Source of the DNA: Marasmius tenuissimus | Lineage: Eukaryota > Basidiomycota > Agaricomycetes > Agaricales > Marasmiaceae | DNA length: 64,000 nucleotides | Direction: 5' to 3' | Assembly: GCA_029532415.1 (NCBI GenBank) | Contig: JAQOTA010000054.1 | Coordinates: forward strand, 2,852,001-2,916,000 | Notes under the pieces: model-generated | The model's input: only the letters and a program-made list of their open reading frames with translations | What the model was told of the DNA's origin: nothing | Databases searched by the model: none | Program-made: the position numbers and the translations under genes | Shown here: positions 21,340 to 32,409 of the stretch, one piece after another | Layout: each line of letters begins with the position of its first letter | How positions within the stretch are numbered: position 1 is the stretch's first letter

Positions 21340-21535
21340 TGTAAGACTCATCTGAGCGGATCATGAGCCTTCACAAAAATCATGACGGTTCCTGAGCATG
21401 CATGAGGTGGCTATGAGCATCAGAGGTGCTCATGAATGCTCATAAACCACCCTGAGCCTCACAACTGCTCATAAGCGCTCACAATCAAACCACTTGCTCG
21501 TATACCCTCACGAACACTGTAATCACTCATGATCT
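21340..21535. repeat. GCTCATGAGC palindrome cluster, right
   Basis: A second dense run of the same motif: GATCATGAGCC near 21359, CTGAGCATGCATGAGG near 21390, GCTATGAGCATC near 21410, GTGCTCATGAATGCTCAT near 21428, GCTCATAAGCGCTCAC near 21467 and CACTCATGATC near 21523. It mirrors the cluster at 19980-20175 about 1.2 kb away. Confidence 0.7.
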
Positions 21536-22180
21536 ATCAGAATCTTGGTACATATTTTCTGGTGTGGGAAATAGTACTCCCTGTTTCGAACATAGACATT
21601 TCATCATTATAATATTAGTTGAAGCCTTCGTTCGAATCCTCATATAAGTAGTAAGACTACTTAAGACCGTTACCCTCCAGACACTTGTACATTGTCTGTG
21701 AGATTGGACCAATTGGCTTCAGAACCTCATAAGTCTCTCATTTGTAACGCGTGCAGGCTATCAGTGGCTATGCACTCATGCGCAAAGCGCACCCGCGCAT
21801 TTTTCCTGTGGCCGGTCCCCAACAGTCCCCTTAACACAGCATTCATATTCCCCCTCTGCAAGGCAAAGTGATATGGTCACCACGACCGGGATCGGCGACT
21901 TGGGTCTCCGCTAGATAGCAACTTGGACTACATCTTCAAGAGGACCCACTTGCTGCGATGATAATCTGGAGAATCGAGGAGAGGTGCACGCCTGTTTGGG
22001 GCAACTGGATTTTGATTACCAAGACCTTCCTGTTTGGATTTGGATTTGAGTTGAGCTGAGAGGGGAAAGCATCCGAAAATAGGAAGGAAACGGGAGAGAC
22101 GAGTGTCGAGATGTATCCAGGCATGTGGATGAGGATGAGGTTTTGACTCTTTGGGCTGCACACAGACAACGAGTTCAACA
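21536..22180. other. Intergenic, no gene seen
   Basis: No conserved coding region is visible on either strand. A CpG-rich patch at 21775-21800 has repeated GCGCA. The short open frames at 21930-22190 have no recognisable motif. Confidence 0.45.
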
Positions 22181-22193
22181 TCAACGTTCAACC
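22181..22193. repeat. 13-bp direct repeat TCAACGTTCAACC, left
   Basis: It is identical to 23545-23557. The two copies bracket the 1.35-kb segment whose inner edges carry the GGACCAT/GGTCCGA motif arrays. It could be a target duplication, or a recurring genomic motif: near copies also occur at 29990-30003 and 19721-19739. Confidence 0.5.
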
Positions 22194-22208
22194 CCAGTGA
22201 GAAATCCC

Positions 22209-22350
22209 TGGACTATGGGGAACCATACCGGACTACCCAAAAATAGTCCCAGATCGTCCGAGATGACTCCAGATGGTCAGTAAGTGGCGGTTTTTCCTGA
22301 CTACCTTGAACAACCTCGGACCATCTCGAGCCATTTTGGACCATCATAGG
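22209..22350. repeat. GGACCAT / CGGAC motif array, left
   Basis: Repeated short blocks in both orientations: GGGGAACCATACCGGACTA (22217-22235), CAGATCGTCCGAGATG, CAGATGGTC, CGGACCATCTCGAGCC and TTGGACCATCATAGG. The first block is an imperfect inverted match (16 of 19 bases) to 23489-23507. Confidence 0.55.
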
Positions 22351-23454
22351 GCTGGATTCGGCCTGTGGTAGGATAGCTCTCCGGGTAGCATAATTCCATA
22401 TATATTGGTCCAGTAATGAATGAGAATAATATTTCAGGCTACGTTGAGGGAATATACAAGCCTATCTACTTGTCTATGATCCGGTCGGTACAAGTGTGTG
22501 GTACGTCTACTCCAACCGACTGCACTCCCATTCCTATCTCCTCTTTCATGTTCCCTCGAGCTTTCTGAGTCGTGTGAGGTTCAACCAACGACAACCGCTT
22601 GGGGATCTGTGAGATAAATGGAGCACATGAGTATATGACGAAGAAAAGAGCGAATAGGACACACCAGCTAACTAGAACAACTTCCAGACATTGAAAGAAG
22701 ATACTGCAACTCTCAAGCTGCGTCATTGGGCGGAACAACTCAGCGTACCAATTCAAATCCGGGTTTCGCGCCAAAGACTTCTTCAGTTTGCCATTAAGAC
22801 TGCGATAGAGTTGAAATTAGTGAATGTAAGGGAGCAAACAGACGGGGCTCTCACCAGACTGACGCTCTAAGCACCCGTTCCATTGATTACCTGACAAACA
22901 ATGAACGAGGTCCAAATTTTCTTCGTGTCTGACGCGTATTGAGGGCATTAGGCAACCGTATATCGTCATCCAGCTGTGATGAGGCAGAAAAAACGCGTTA
23001 GTGATACCAATAATCCAAAGAGAGTTCACAGCGCACTGAAGTCCCCATTGACATCCTCCAAAATCGCTTCTGCTCACTCTTTGGGAGAGATACCCATGAT
23101 CAAAGTACTTGCTCACTGTCAGCGACGACGATGGAAGGAGAGAGAGATAAAGGGCGGACAGTAGACAAGAAGTGGGCGTGATGGTGGGGGAGCGAAAGAA
23201 AGCTGGGGTGAAGGCACGTAACAGAGTATATGCGAAATTCGTGAAGGGCAAATTACTGTCAACAAGTGCACGGGCCATGTGCCAATTATGTGCCAATTGC
23301 GCGGCCCAAGCGCGGACCCCCACTTGCACTCAAAAATGAAGAAGTTCAAACTTCAAAGACTCGTCGTCGAGAGGGGGCTGCAATCAGGCTTGAATGGAAT
23401 TCAAATGAAAGGGTGAGTGAGGTCTATTTTTAACATATCATGGTTGTTCTGTGC
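22351..23454. other. Interior of the possible 22.2-23.5 kb element, no gene supported
   Basis: The minus strand has a few open frames, one with a hydrophobic stretch near 22,600-22,700. I see no family motif, no clear splice pattern and no conserved product. A transposase is not visible. Confidence 0.4.
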
Positions 23455-23535
23455 AAAAGTGTCAGAAAAGATCCGTAGCTGTCCAGTTTAGTCCGATATG
23501 GTCTCCCAGTGTCCGACATGGTCCGCGGACATCTC
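23455..23535. repeat. GGTCCGA / CCATATCGGAC motif array, right
   Basis: Blocks TAGTCCGATATGGTCTCCC (23489-23507) and GTGTCCGACATGGTCCGCGG follow one another. They are inverted relatives of the blocks at 22209-22350. Confidence 0.55.
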
Positions 23536-23544
23536 GTTGGGCGT

Positions 23545-23557
23545 TCAACGTTCAACC
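23545..23557. repeat. 13-bp direct repeat TCAACGTTCAACC, right
   Basis: A perfect copy of 22181-22193, just outside the right motif array. Confidence 0.5.
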
Positions 23558-24940
23558 ACCACCGACGGCGAAGGAAAATCACTCACACCTTCAAAGATCC
23601 TTCTCCGAAAGGCTGGCCTTCACAAAGCTCGCTCCAGAGGCACTGAAAATATGAGCTGTCATGTTGGCATCGCGGTGTTCGGGGCTGAGCCCTGGGGAGG
23701 TGTTCACCGTTGGGGCCCTGGGGTCGAAAAAAGTGACAAACGAAAGACGCGACATGGACCATGGCACAAGTCCGCAGGCCGGCCCGGGCTGCCACGCGTC
23801 TCAGGTCTGTAGGCGCCGAACTCCTTTTTCCCAGCGTTAAGTTGAACCAACACCACCATCACTGGAACGTCGCCACTCGTTCTTGAACGTTGTTCTCCTT
23901 CCGATTATGCTGAGTTCATCAGCGTAAGCTCGCTTGATTCGAATGGTTTCGCCCATAACCCGAATGTAGCATTCAAGTAATCAATGCTGAAGTTGGAGTC
24001 AAGAACCCACCAGTGGCTACCCCCGTCAACTTCCCGACCGGTAGCTCTAATGAAGATCGGGGTCAACGCCTTTCTCTTCACCCCTCAGAACTTCGACTAA
24101 CCCGGGGCTGATCGTTGTGCACCTGGTGACTGGTGACTACCCTCGGTGGTATGCTTCGTTTATCTCGTCTCGTTCGTCGGTTCAAGGTCGATCTCAGCTT
24201 GCTTTCCTGTTTCAGAGACAACTTGATGTGCATTCTAAGCCCGAGGTGTCCAAGCAATCCACCTCCATGTGATGTGGCGAGAAACGCTTTGCGGCGCCGC
24301 CCCGTGTATCCAACATGGCCATTTAGATTGGCAAGCTTCCACCATTAATGGTACTCAGCGTGTACTCTAGAACACTTATGGTCTGCCATGATCGCGACTG
24401 CCCATCTCCCTGATTATCGCCCACCGTCCTCTTTCACCTGCAACAGTAGGCCAGGATTCACACCAAACCCTGAGGACCGAAGCCTACTACTTTTATCGTT
24501 CAGACGAATCAATGCTTACGTGGAATAGGTAAGGAACTCCCTCCAAAAAGCCGGCTCGCTCACTAAAATAGATGTTGAATCCAAGCAGTGTGTTGAACAC
24601 TTTCCTTGCTTACCCAGTGTTGTTGAAAATGAACTTGTTTTTTCGCGTTATATGACAGGCACTGTGGCGCCGTCAAAGCAACCCTGTGCCCCTGTGCTGG
24701 TGCTATCCTCTTATTGGCGGAAGATTGGTTTCGGCGGACAGAGAGTGGTCCGTGGGCTCTCTGCTGCCCCGTGTTCAAAGCACTCACTATGAATTGACGA
24801 TTGACAGCTTGCATTGACGATGGTCAGGCTATAGATCTGTTGCAGATCCACGGAAGGTGTGGTCGCCACGCCTTTGTACAAGATGTACTTAAACTGACCT
24901 TTCACACTCTCGTCCTCTAAGAATTACAGCTGTGCCACAA
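23558..24940. other. Intergenic, no gene seen
   Basis: No coding region could be supported. The last 40 bases before 24941 (TTACAGCTGTGCCACAA) match the 5' leader of the paralogs at 30883 and 34259 (TTACAACCGACAGCT...CA), so they belong to that gene's leader. Confidence 0.5.
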
Positions 24941-26527
24941 ATGTCACTTCTTCTCGCCAGTCTCTGTTCCCGACAACTAGGCCCAGATTCCACAGCTACG
25001 GCCCCTTCTTTGAGCGGCGAAACTCGCACTACAGCGGGTATCGTCTGGAGCTGTCTTTCAATGGTGATTCTCTGTACCTGGACATCTGTACGCCCCAACA
25101 TCCCTAGCGTACTGCGTTCGGGCCACTGGGCCTTGGCGTGCTGGGATAATACAAAGATATTCATTGTTGCTCTTATGGCACCTGAGTTCATTGTCTTTTG
25201 GTCCTTCCGCCAATGGTTCACCGCCCGGGAGATGGCAAAGGAATACAAAAGTATGTTGCCCAAGGGCCCTTTATACTCGGTGTCATGTTAAGTTCATTCT
25301 CAGAGTACGGTTGGACGATAACCCATGCATTTTTTGCTCTAATGGGCGGATTTGCATTGTACGACTCCGAGGGCAATTTTCTTTTCCATCTTTGGGATCA
25401 ACGATTCTGCGAACGCTCCAAGGACGGTCATGATGGCTATGATGCACAACTGCGAAAACTCGAGGACTTGCACCCCCATGGCCATGGCCAGAGCAAAGTG
25501 AGTATCCCATATCCCCGTCTCACAACCGCGCACTACTCAATCATGACCCTCGCAGTCTCCGCTCGAATATTGTGTGGCCAATGGATTGATAATCATGACC
25601 GAAGAGGAAATTGAGAACCTCGGTCACATTGATCTCCTCGCCAAAACCATTGCAATAACCCAAACGCTACATTTCATCACGAATTGCGTGGCACGAGGAG
25701 TCAACGGGCTTGCGATAACGGAGTTGGAGTTTCTCACTCTTGGTTTCGCGGCGCTTAACCTCGTGAGCTACTCGTTTTGGTGGCACAAACCCTCAAGAGT
25801 TCGGTTTCCTGTTCGCATTATGGTCAGACACAAACCCCTCTCCCCCCAACGGTCCTCGAATTCTCAAAATCAGGATGAGGAAGCAAACTCCAGGTCACTT
25901 GGCACTGGAATTCCCTCCATGTCGTCCAATGCAAGGGCTCCTGGAATACTCGGCGCATTTTCCGATCGAATCTGGGGCGATTACGGTGACGATGAATGGG
26001 ATACTTTGGCCCTTCACGACCGAATGCTGTGGGTCTTTCTACTCCCACTAAGGGCCGGTTGGCGAATACTATACTTCCTCGGCAGTGATGAACAGCCCGA
26101 ACGTGGAAATCTATTCTCAGCTGGTATTACTGAAGATGGGGATGGGGTCCTCTCTTTCGGTCTACTGGTCTTCGCCGGTGCCGCACTCGGCGTATTCCAC
26201 TGTATCCCCATCATGCTCAATTACCGCGACTTTCCCGGTCATACCAAGGACCACCTTCTCTGGACTGTTTCCGCACTTTTGACAACCACTCTGCCGTTGG
26301 GAGGAATCTTGCTCAGGGTAGGTGTGGCATTAGATGATCACTGGGATAATTGGGTTGTAGAACTGGTAACCAATATCATAGGCTTAGCCGCATGGTTAGC
26401 CATCCCGCTATATCCGACAGCTCGTATGACGTTGATGGTGCTAGCGGTGAAGCAATTGACAGACCTTCCGCCTTCCGCGTTGCAGCAAGTCGAGTGGACG
26501 ACCTTGATCCCGCATTTTGGTGTCTGA
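24941..26527 (+). CDS. Multi-pass membrane protein of the local tandem family (copy B)
   Basis: Three exons give an open product of about 490 aa, co-linear with the copy at 34259-35860. The start at 24941 (MSLLLASL) is set by alignment with the copies at 30883 and 34259. Introns are 25251-25303 (GTATGT...CTCAG) and 25498-25555 (GTGAGT...CGCAG). Membrane spans are likely at TAGIVWSCLSMVILCTWTSV, the APEFIVFW region, YGWTITHAFFALMGGFALY, the ITNCVARGV region, FAALNLVSYSFWW, LGVFHCIPIMLNY and the C-terminal LAIPLYPTARMTLMVLAV. The protein ends VEWTTLIPHFGV. I do not recognise a named domain. The CTWTSVRPNIP and RQWF motifs are typical of an Agaricomycete-specific membrane family of unknown function. 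A FunK1 kinase gene follows on the opposite strand, as at the start of the window. Confidence 0.75.
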
Positions 26528-27351
26528 ACGATAGTATCGAGTCATCTGTATACTACCGGTTACCTATCTATTATCCTACCACTGTAGCTGGTACTTATAC
26601 GTATGGTGCTGTGTTTATACTGGTAAGGAGCCTGTGGGGACCAGAATTTGGTTCTAGCTTCGAGTCGACTCAGTAATTCTGTCTTTGGCCATTGCGATGC
26701 GTTCTTCATTTACATATCCCCATGGTCCCCTGTAAGTACTAAGCAGACGATAGTGGATGAAGGTCGATCTAGATAGCCGTCTGCCACGATCCACGCCGTT
26801 GACGCGGGACCAGCTTCACCGAAGTACGCAGGATGTTGCGACTTATATCCCGAGCAATTCAAACGGTCATGAACGGCGTCGAGCGAGATCTCATTTGTTT
26901 GCGCTTGAGAAGCAAAAAATCAACGAGGATGTATTGCCGACCCGGTGAATCCGAGCCCTCAGCCTGCATGCACCCGAATCATCGCGTAAGAGCACGGCAA
27001 CTCTGCTGCAGTTCGAATTGACGTCGATATTTGTGTCCACTGAGTACCAGAAAAGAACGCCAAACATCATATGCTAGAGAGCTGTTGGAGTTGGTCTGCC
27101 AAGTCGGGCTCCTCCATAAATTTTTGATGGGACGAAGAGACGCTATTCAGGTTGGAAAAGCTCGTGTTATATGGAAGTAAAACACTGCAGGAGTGTCCAA
27201 ACAAGTTCATACAAGTCAGAAATAGGTGAAAATCTCATTCGGCATAGTAAATCTCAGTTCTTGCGTGCGCCGGAATACGCGCAACTGTTGTAGCGAGCGG
27301 TACGAGAAAGGTGCGGTCAGGAAATGGAGGGATAATCAAGGACTACTCCTT
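26528..27351. other. Spacer between membrane protein and FunK1 genes
   Basis: The first 150 bases are shared 3' flank of the membrane-protein family (compare 21-180 and 35861-36010). The rest shows no supported gene. The two neighbouring genes converge here, so it serves as a shared 3' region. Confidence 0.55.
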
Positions 27352-29912
27352 TCACTTCATTCCAGTACGGGCCTTGTTCGCAGGATGGGATCCAGTACCA
27401 TGTCGGTCGTCCCCTGCTCGCTTCTCCAAAACCTCCGACACAAATAAGCGGGAGTCTTGGACTGGCATCGTGAGGGCAATCCGAGTCTGCTTCTCAAGCA
27501 CCTCTTGAAATTGATTGACGTGGTCTTCGTAGATTTTGAGGGAAAACGAGGATCTCGGCCAATGGATGCGAGGATTTCGTGTAGATGGCACATGGGCCTG
27601 AGGTTCCATCTCGAGAGTCTGATAAGCGTTCCTGAGGCTCCAAAAGAGCGCAAGTGGATCTGCGAGTAGGGTGTTGCCCTCGTAGATGGTCTTGAAACGT
27701 TCCATGAGTTCGCTCAGCCCTGTCCCTATGACCTGGCGCCGTATGAGTATCCCGGTTGGACCTCCGCTCACTTGAAAGTACTGCAATCCGTCCCGGCAGA
27801 GCCCCTGTACTTTCGCCTGCCTATCTGGAGGCAATTTCTTGTAGATAAACGGAGGAAAGTGATGGTAGAGGAACCACAAGTATATCCATGCAACGGACTC
27901 CAAATCATGATAGTAATTGGATATCACACGTTTGTCGAATGATTGCCCGAACGAATCTGCGTCTCCGACGACAGGGACACTGGTGGTATCAACCCGAGGG
28001 GCTCGCGCAGGCTGGAACATATAGGTGCGTTGGGCATATTCGACGGCCGTAAAATTCTTGGTTCCCTACGAAGTGACATATACTTATTAAAAAGATGATG
28101 AAACAGAAAGTAAACGAACGAACGATGATGGGATCATGAACCGACCAAGTAGACTCGTGCTTCGCGTATTCTAGATCCGACACTTTGCCCTGCCCCCCAG
28201 CGCAGAGCAAGCAGTTTCCAGGGCTGATGTCACGATGGACATACCCAGCTAAGCGCATGTAGAACAATCCTGAAGGTCTGGCGGAGTGAGCATCGATACC
28301 TCATATCTGATGCTGGGCTGACCTCGTAGGATGTCTTTCATGCACTTGACGAAAACCAACAGGTCGTCAAATTCGTATACGCTCTTGCAAACTTCCTTGA
28401 AGAGTCGGCGTGCATGTTTTCGTCGACGAAAACGGCGGAAATCAGGTTCATATGGGTCAGGCATGGTCGTGCCTTCACTTCGATGGGCATCCGAGGAGCT
28501 TCGTCTTTGCGAACTTGAGGTGGAGGTCCCTTGTTGAGCGTTGGTCCACTTGGTCTGGGTATATCGCTGGGGCAATGAAGTGTGTCCTCCTCGTCCTGAC
28601 CATTCTTCACTACCCAATCTTCCAAGATGGTTAGGAAGAAGGGCTTCGCATCCTCAGCATACGTAGTAGGCGCGCCTTTCCTCTTGTTGTCGTTGTCGAG
28701 CTCCGCCAACTTGCTGAAGACATCGTGTAGAATTTCCTTCTCGAGCTTAGCGTCCTCGTGGAGCCAAACGTCTTTGAGTACAAGGCGGGTCCCGTCTTCT
28801 CCGTCGACCTCTACGATCTCCCAGACTCGTGTTGCTCGGGAGACGAGATGGTACGCCGAGAGATCGTAGATTGGATTTCCGATGGTGTGAAAGGTTCTGC
28901 CGTCGATCTTGTACTGGTAGAAAACGTATCTCGAGCCATCCTTCGAAGTACCCACGAGACGGGTCACTGTCGGATCGCAGCCAAGCTGCTCACGACTCCC
29001 AAACAAACATAACGGCCAATAAGAACTTAATGAACGGTTGTGGGTCCTGGATCTCAAATCAGCAGCCTCATAGATATCAGTCGAGACAAAGACGGACCTT
29101 GCGATGGTCAAACTTGCACATGGCGATATGCGATCGACAGAAAAACCAAAAATCGCGTCGTGCTCCCTTCAATCGTGAATCCAAATATGAATCGTCTGGC
29201 TGGGTCGTCAAACATGACTTCGTTGGCTGCAAAGAGGATTTTCTCTTCGTCCTGAAGAAGGGGAATTAGAACACAAAAGTGGACTCAATGCTACGACTTG
29301 CATACTGAGTCATGGCTTGTTCACCATGAAGCTTCAATTCGCCCAACATGGAGACACTGTGAGCGGCCAAGGAGAATATTCCTTCATTTTCTTTGTCGGG
29401 CTGGATTCGGTTACTAGGTTTTCTTTTGGATATCCGTTTGCAGTGACGAGGTTGTCTTCACTGACACGTCGTACGTCGGGGAGATGTCGATATCCTGGGG
29501 CATCAAACTCGCCTGCTTTAGTGGGTGTCGGGTGTACCCAAAAAGTCTGCGTCTCCTCAACTCCGCATGAATTGGCGGCTGTCGCGACGGCTGAGGCGAC
29601 TTTTGAAAGAGGTGCAAACGTGTCATTTTCATTTTCCTCCTTCCTGCCACGAAGGCCAAGCCAGCCATTGCTCGAAAGAGTGCCGTCACTCCTCAGCTTC
29701 TCTACCAGCTGGTCTACCAAGGCATCGTCGATAAAGTTTCGTCGGGAATATGTGTCAACAAAGTCGGTGGGCGTGCATTCAATGAGTCCAGAGGCATGGT
29801 CTTGTCGCAGAAGGGTTCGTTGATGATTGAGCTGAGGGTTGGGTGACATGGACATGCTCGGTTGATGAGCGAGCCGCAAATTGAGGGGTTGACGAGGTTT
29901 CCAGGGATACAT
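27352..29912 (-). pseudogene. FunK1-type protein kinase, near full length, with frame breaks
   Basis: In minus-strand order: an N-terminal region (29912-29334) with DFVDTYSRRNFIDDALVDQL and TFWVHPTPTKAGEFDAPGYR; a short frame-shifted piece (29330-29110) with DDPARRFIFGFTIEGS; the FunK1 core (29111-28338) with DPTVTRLVGTSKDGSRYV; then YEFDDLLVFVKCMKDILRG (about 28,400). The catalytic loop HRDISPGNCLL is followed by GKVSDLEYAK (about 28,250-28,160). The C-lobe has YYHDLESVAWIYLWFLYHHF (about 27,930) and ends at 27352. Some breaks may be introns: 28267-28020 contains a likely one after the DLEYAK block. The changes near 29,334 and 29,110 look like real frameshifts, including a TGA at 29334. The HRD and DLE motifs are kept. 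It may be a recent pseudogene or an intron-rich gene. Confidence 0.65.
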
Positions 29913-30049
29913 AAAACGGTGTCGTCTGGGTCTGTTCCGGAGGACGTTGTGACAAGCTGGGCGACGGGAAACGATCGAAGACAGTCACGGTTCAACGTTC
30001 AACTCGCATGGGTGTCATCACGGCCACATCGTGTAAGGGCCGTGTGCAA

Positions 30050-30445
30050 AATGGCGAGATTGGCCTGGCGAAGAGTGACAAAGGACACTGAAGGAATTTC
30101 GACTCGAACACCAGAAGTCGTGGTCGTTTGTGGAACACTTTTTTGCCGCCGGCATCTTGCCTACTCTGGTTGACGGCGAACGACGGCGAACCCCGAGCAC
30201 GATCTCGAACAGAAGCAGAAAACTTACGAGGCAAAGTCTCGAGAAATATGCTTTTTACAACCGCGCATCCAAAGGTGAAGCTCTTAGCTAAGTAGTAAGT
30301 ATGGAGCAGAAAGGTAGTCGGGTTCGCGCTGCAGCCTGTGAGTATGTCATACCGGTGTTGTATTTGACGTGTTGAATGTTCTAATCGTGGACCGCCTTCC
30401 AGTCTAGAATTAAAAACAACGACGATGAGTAGGTCTGTAGATATC
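30050..30445 (+). repeat. Segment duplicated at about 36,110-36,510
   Basis: Shared landmarks in the same order are TGACGGCGAAC, TCGAACAGAA, a GAGGCAA run, AAAGGTGAAGCTCTTA, GTCAGGTTCGCG or GTCGGGTTCGCG, a possible donor at GCAGCCT|GTGAGTATGT, and an acceptor-like CCAGTCTAG or CTGTCTAG followed by a ...CAACGATGA core. The shared donor and acceptor suggest a gene fragment, but no product is recognised. Confidence 0.6.
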
Positions 30446-30882
30446 TCATCATACAGGCCAGGGAAGTCATGATGCCACCGCTCTACAGCCAGTTCCTGTT
30501 CAACCCCGAAACAAAACCTACGATGTATCGTCGGTCGAATCTCAAGCTCAAGCTCGTCTGAGCTTTAAAGATCTTTGACCCTGTCGCCCACCACCATACC
30601 CCTCGGACGCCCAAACGAACAGAAACAACAACAGTGTAGAACCCGTGCTCCGGCTGTGCGTTCGGAGGTTTTAGAACAGACCTGAAAGTGCATATCATGG
30701 TGGAGAAATGGAATGTGGGGTGGATAAGGCACTGTAGAACAAATCTTATTATTTTTGACAGCGAAAACGAGCGCCCCGAAAAATCAAGAACTTTCCAAGT
30801 TGATACATCGACAGCCGTATAAAGCTGCGGAGAGCCCTTTTGGAGGTTCCTTGCTGCTCCTTACAACCGACAGCTAGCACAA
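30446..30882. other. Duplicated 5' region of membrane-protein copy C
   Basis: This stretch matches the region before copy D (about 33,855-34,258) in several blocks, such as GCTCTACAGCCAGTTCCTGTTCAA against GTTCTACAACCGGTTGATGTTCAA, and CACCACCATACCCCTCGGACG against CACCACCATACCCCCTTGGACG. It therefore probably carries the promoter of the family. No separate gene is seen. Confidence 0.55.
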
Positions 30883-32090
30883 ATGCCGCTTCTTCTCGCT
30901 GCTCTCCTACCGACAACTGGACCCAGATTCCACGGCTCCAACGCCTCTTTCTTCTCGAGAAACTCGCACTACATTGGATATCATCTGGAACTGCCTGTCG
31001 ATAATAATCCTTTGTACCTGGACATCTGTACGCCCCAACGTCCCTAGCGTACCACGTTCGGGTCACTGGGCTCTGGTGTACTGGGATAAGGCCGCGATAT
31101 TCTTCGTCGCTCTATTCGCACCCGAACTCATTGTCCTATGGTCCGTTCGTCAATGGTTCGCTGCCCGAAGGATGGCAAAGGCATATAAACGTATGTTGCA
31201 CAAAGTTCCTTCACATATACTCAGAGTCATGTTGATTTGGTTTTTAGGGTACGGTTGGACGATGACTCATGCATTATTTGCTCTCATGGGCGGATTTGCA
31301 TTGTACGACTCCGAGGGCAGATTTTTCTTCCATCTTTGGGATAATCGATACTGCGAACACCACAAGGACCAGGAGGGGTGGGATGGCTTCAGTAAACAGC
31401 AGCGAAAGCTCGAAGAGTTGGACCCCCAAGGCCACGATCAGTACAAAGTGAGTATCACATTACTATCCCATAGCCAGCCCTACTGAATCCTGGCCTTCGC
31501 AGTCTTTACTTGAATATTGCGTGGCTAACAAGATGATAACTATGACCGAAGAGGAGATTGAGAGTCTCGGCCACACGGACCTCCTTGCCAAAACCATTGC
31601 AATATTCCAAACATTGCATTTCATCACAAACTGCGTAGCACGAGGTATCAACGGACTCGCGATAACAGAGTTAGAGTTTCTCACTCTTGGTTTTGCGGCG
31701 CTCAACCTCGTAATATACTCGTTTTGGTGGCACAAACCCTCGGGGGTTCGGTATCCTGTTCGCGTCATGGACAGACCGAAACCCGGCTCTCTCGAACGGC
31801 TTCCAGTTGCTCAAAACAAAGACGAGGATTCAGCCGTGCTTATCACTGGCACCCCCACCATGCCATCCAAGGCAAGGGCTCCTGGAATACTTGGGGCATT
31901 TTCGGATCGAATCCGGGGCGATTATATCGACGATCGATGTGATACTTACTCCCTTGGTCATAAAACGCTGTCGATCCTTGCAGTACCATTGGTGGTCTTT
32001 GTGAAAACCCTCGCTTGATGCTGACTCAATGGATGATCATTCCCAGCCCGAGCGTGGAAACATATTTTCCGCTGGTACTATTTCGTAGAC
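30883..32090 (+). pseudogene. Membrane-protein family pseudogene (copy C)
   Basis: It is co-linear with copies B and D from the ATG at 30883. Near 30,905 it lacks two bases present in copy D, which throws the start out of frame. The main frame then runs from about 30,960 (IIWNCLSIIILCTWTSVRPNVP) with introns at 31191-31246 (GTATGT...TTTTAG) and 31448-31502 (GTGAGT...CGCAG). After a TGA at 32016 the homology continues a little (QPERGNIFSAG near 32045-32080) and ends near 32090. About 170 C-terminal residues, including the last membrane spans, are missing. Frameshift plus truncation make it a clear pseudogene. Confidence 0.8.
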
Positions 32091-32345
32091 GCCGGCAAGC
32101 GGCAGAGCCCGCTACTGCCAAATCTCTTCGTGTCATTCTCACCGGCACCCCTCACCCCACTCGGACCAAGACTCCATATTGATAACATAATATTGCCATT
32201 GCAGACCAATAAACTCATACCAAAGGACCGTCCAACCCAGGTACGCTCATAAGCCTCCTATACTCGCACCAATCGTCACACACCGCGAACTGCCAACCGC
32301 ACGCGAAGAAATCATCTGAAAACCCCCTGTCATAGGTTGACCTGA

Positions 32346-32409
32346 GTCAGATACAGAGGAACACTAGGGGGCTTCACGACGGATCCGTCGTAGCGAGGGG
32401 CTCGGGAAT
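32346..32409. repeat. 64-bp direct repeat, copy 1
   Basis: GTCAGATACAGAGGAACACT...GGCTCGGGAAT recurs at 32747-32810 with two differences. This copy contains the stop codon and last residues of the retropepsin-like gene (minus strand). Confidence 0.85.
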
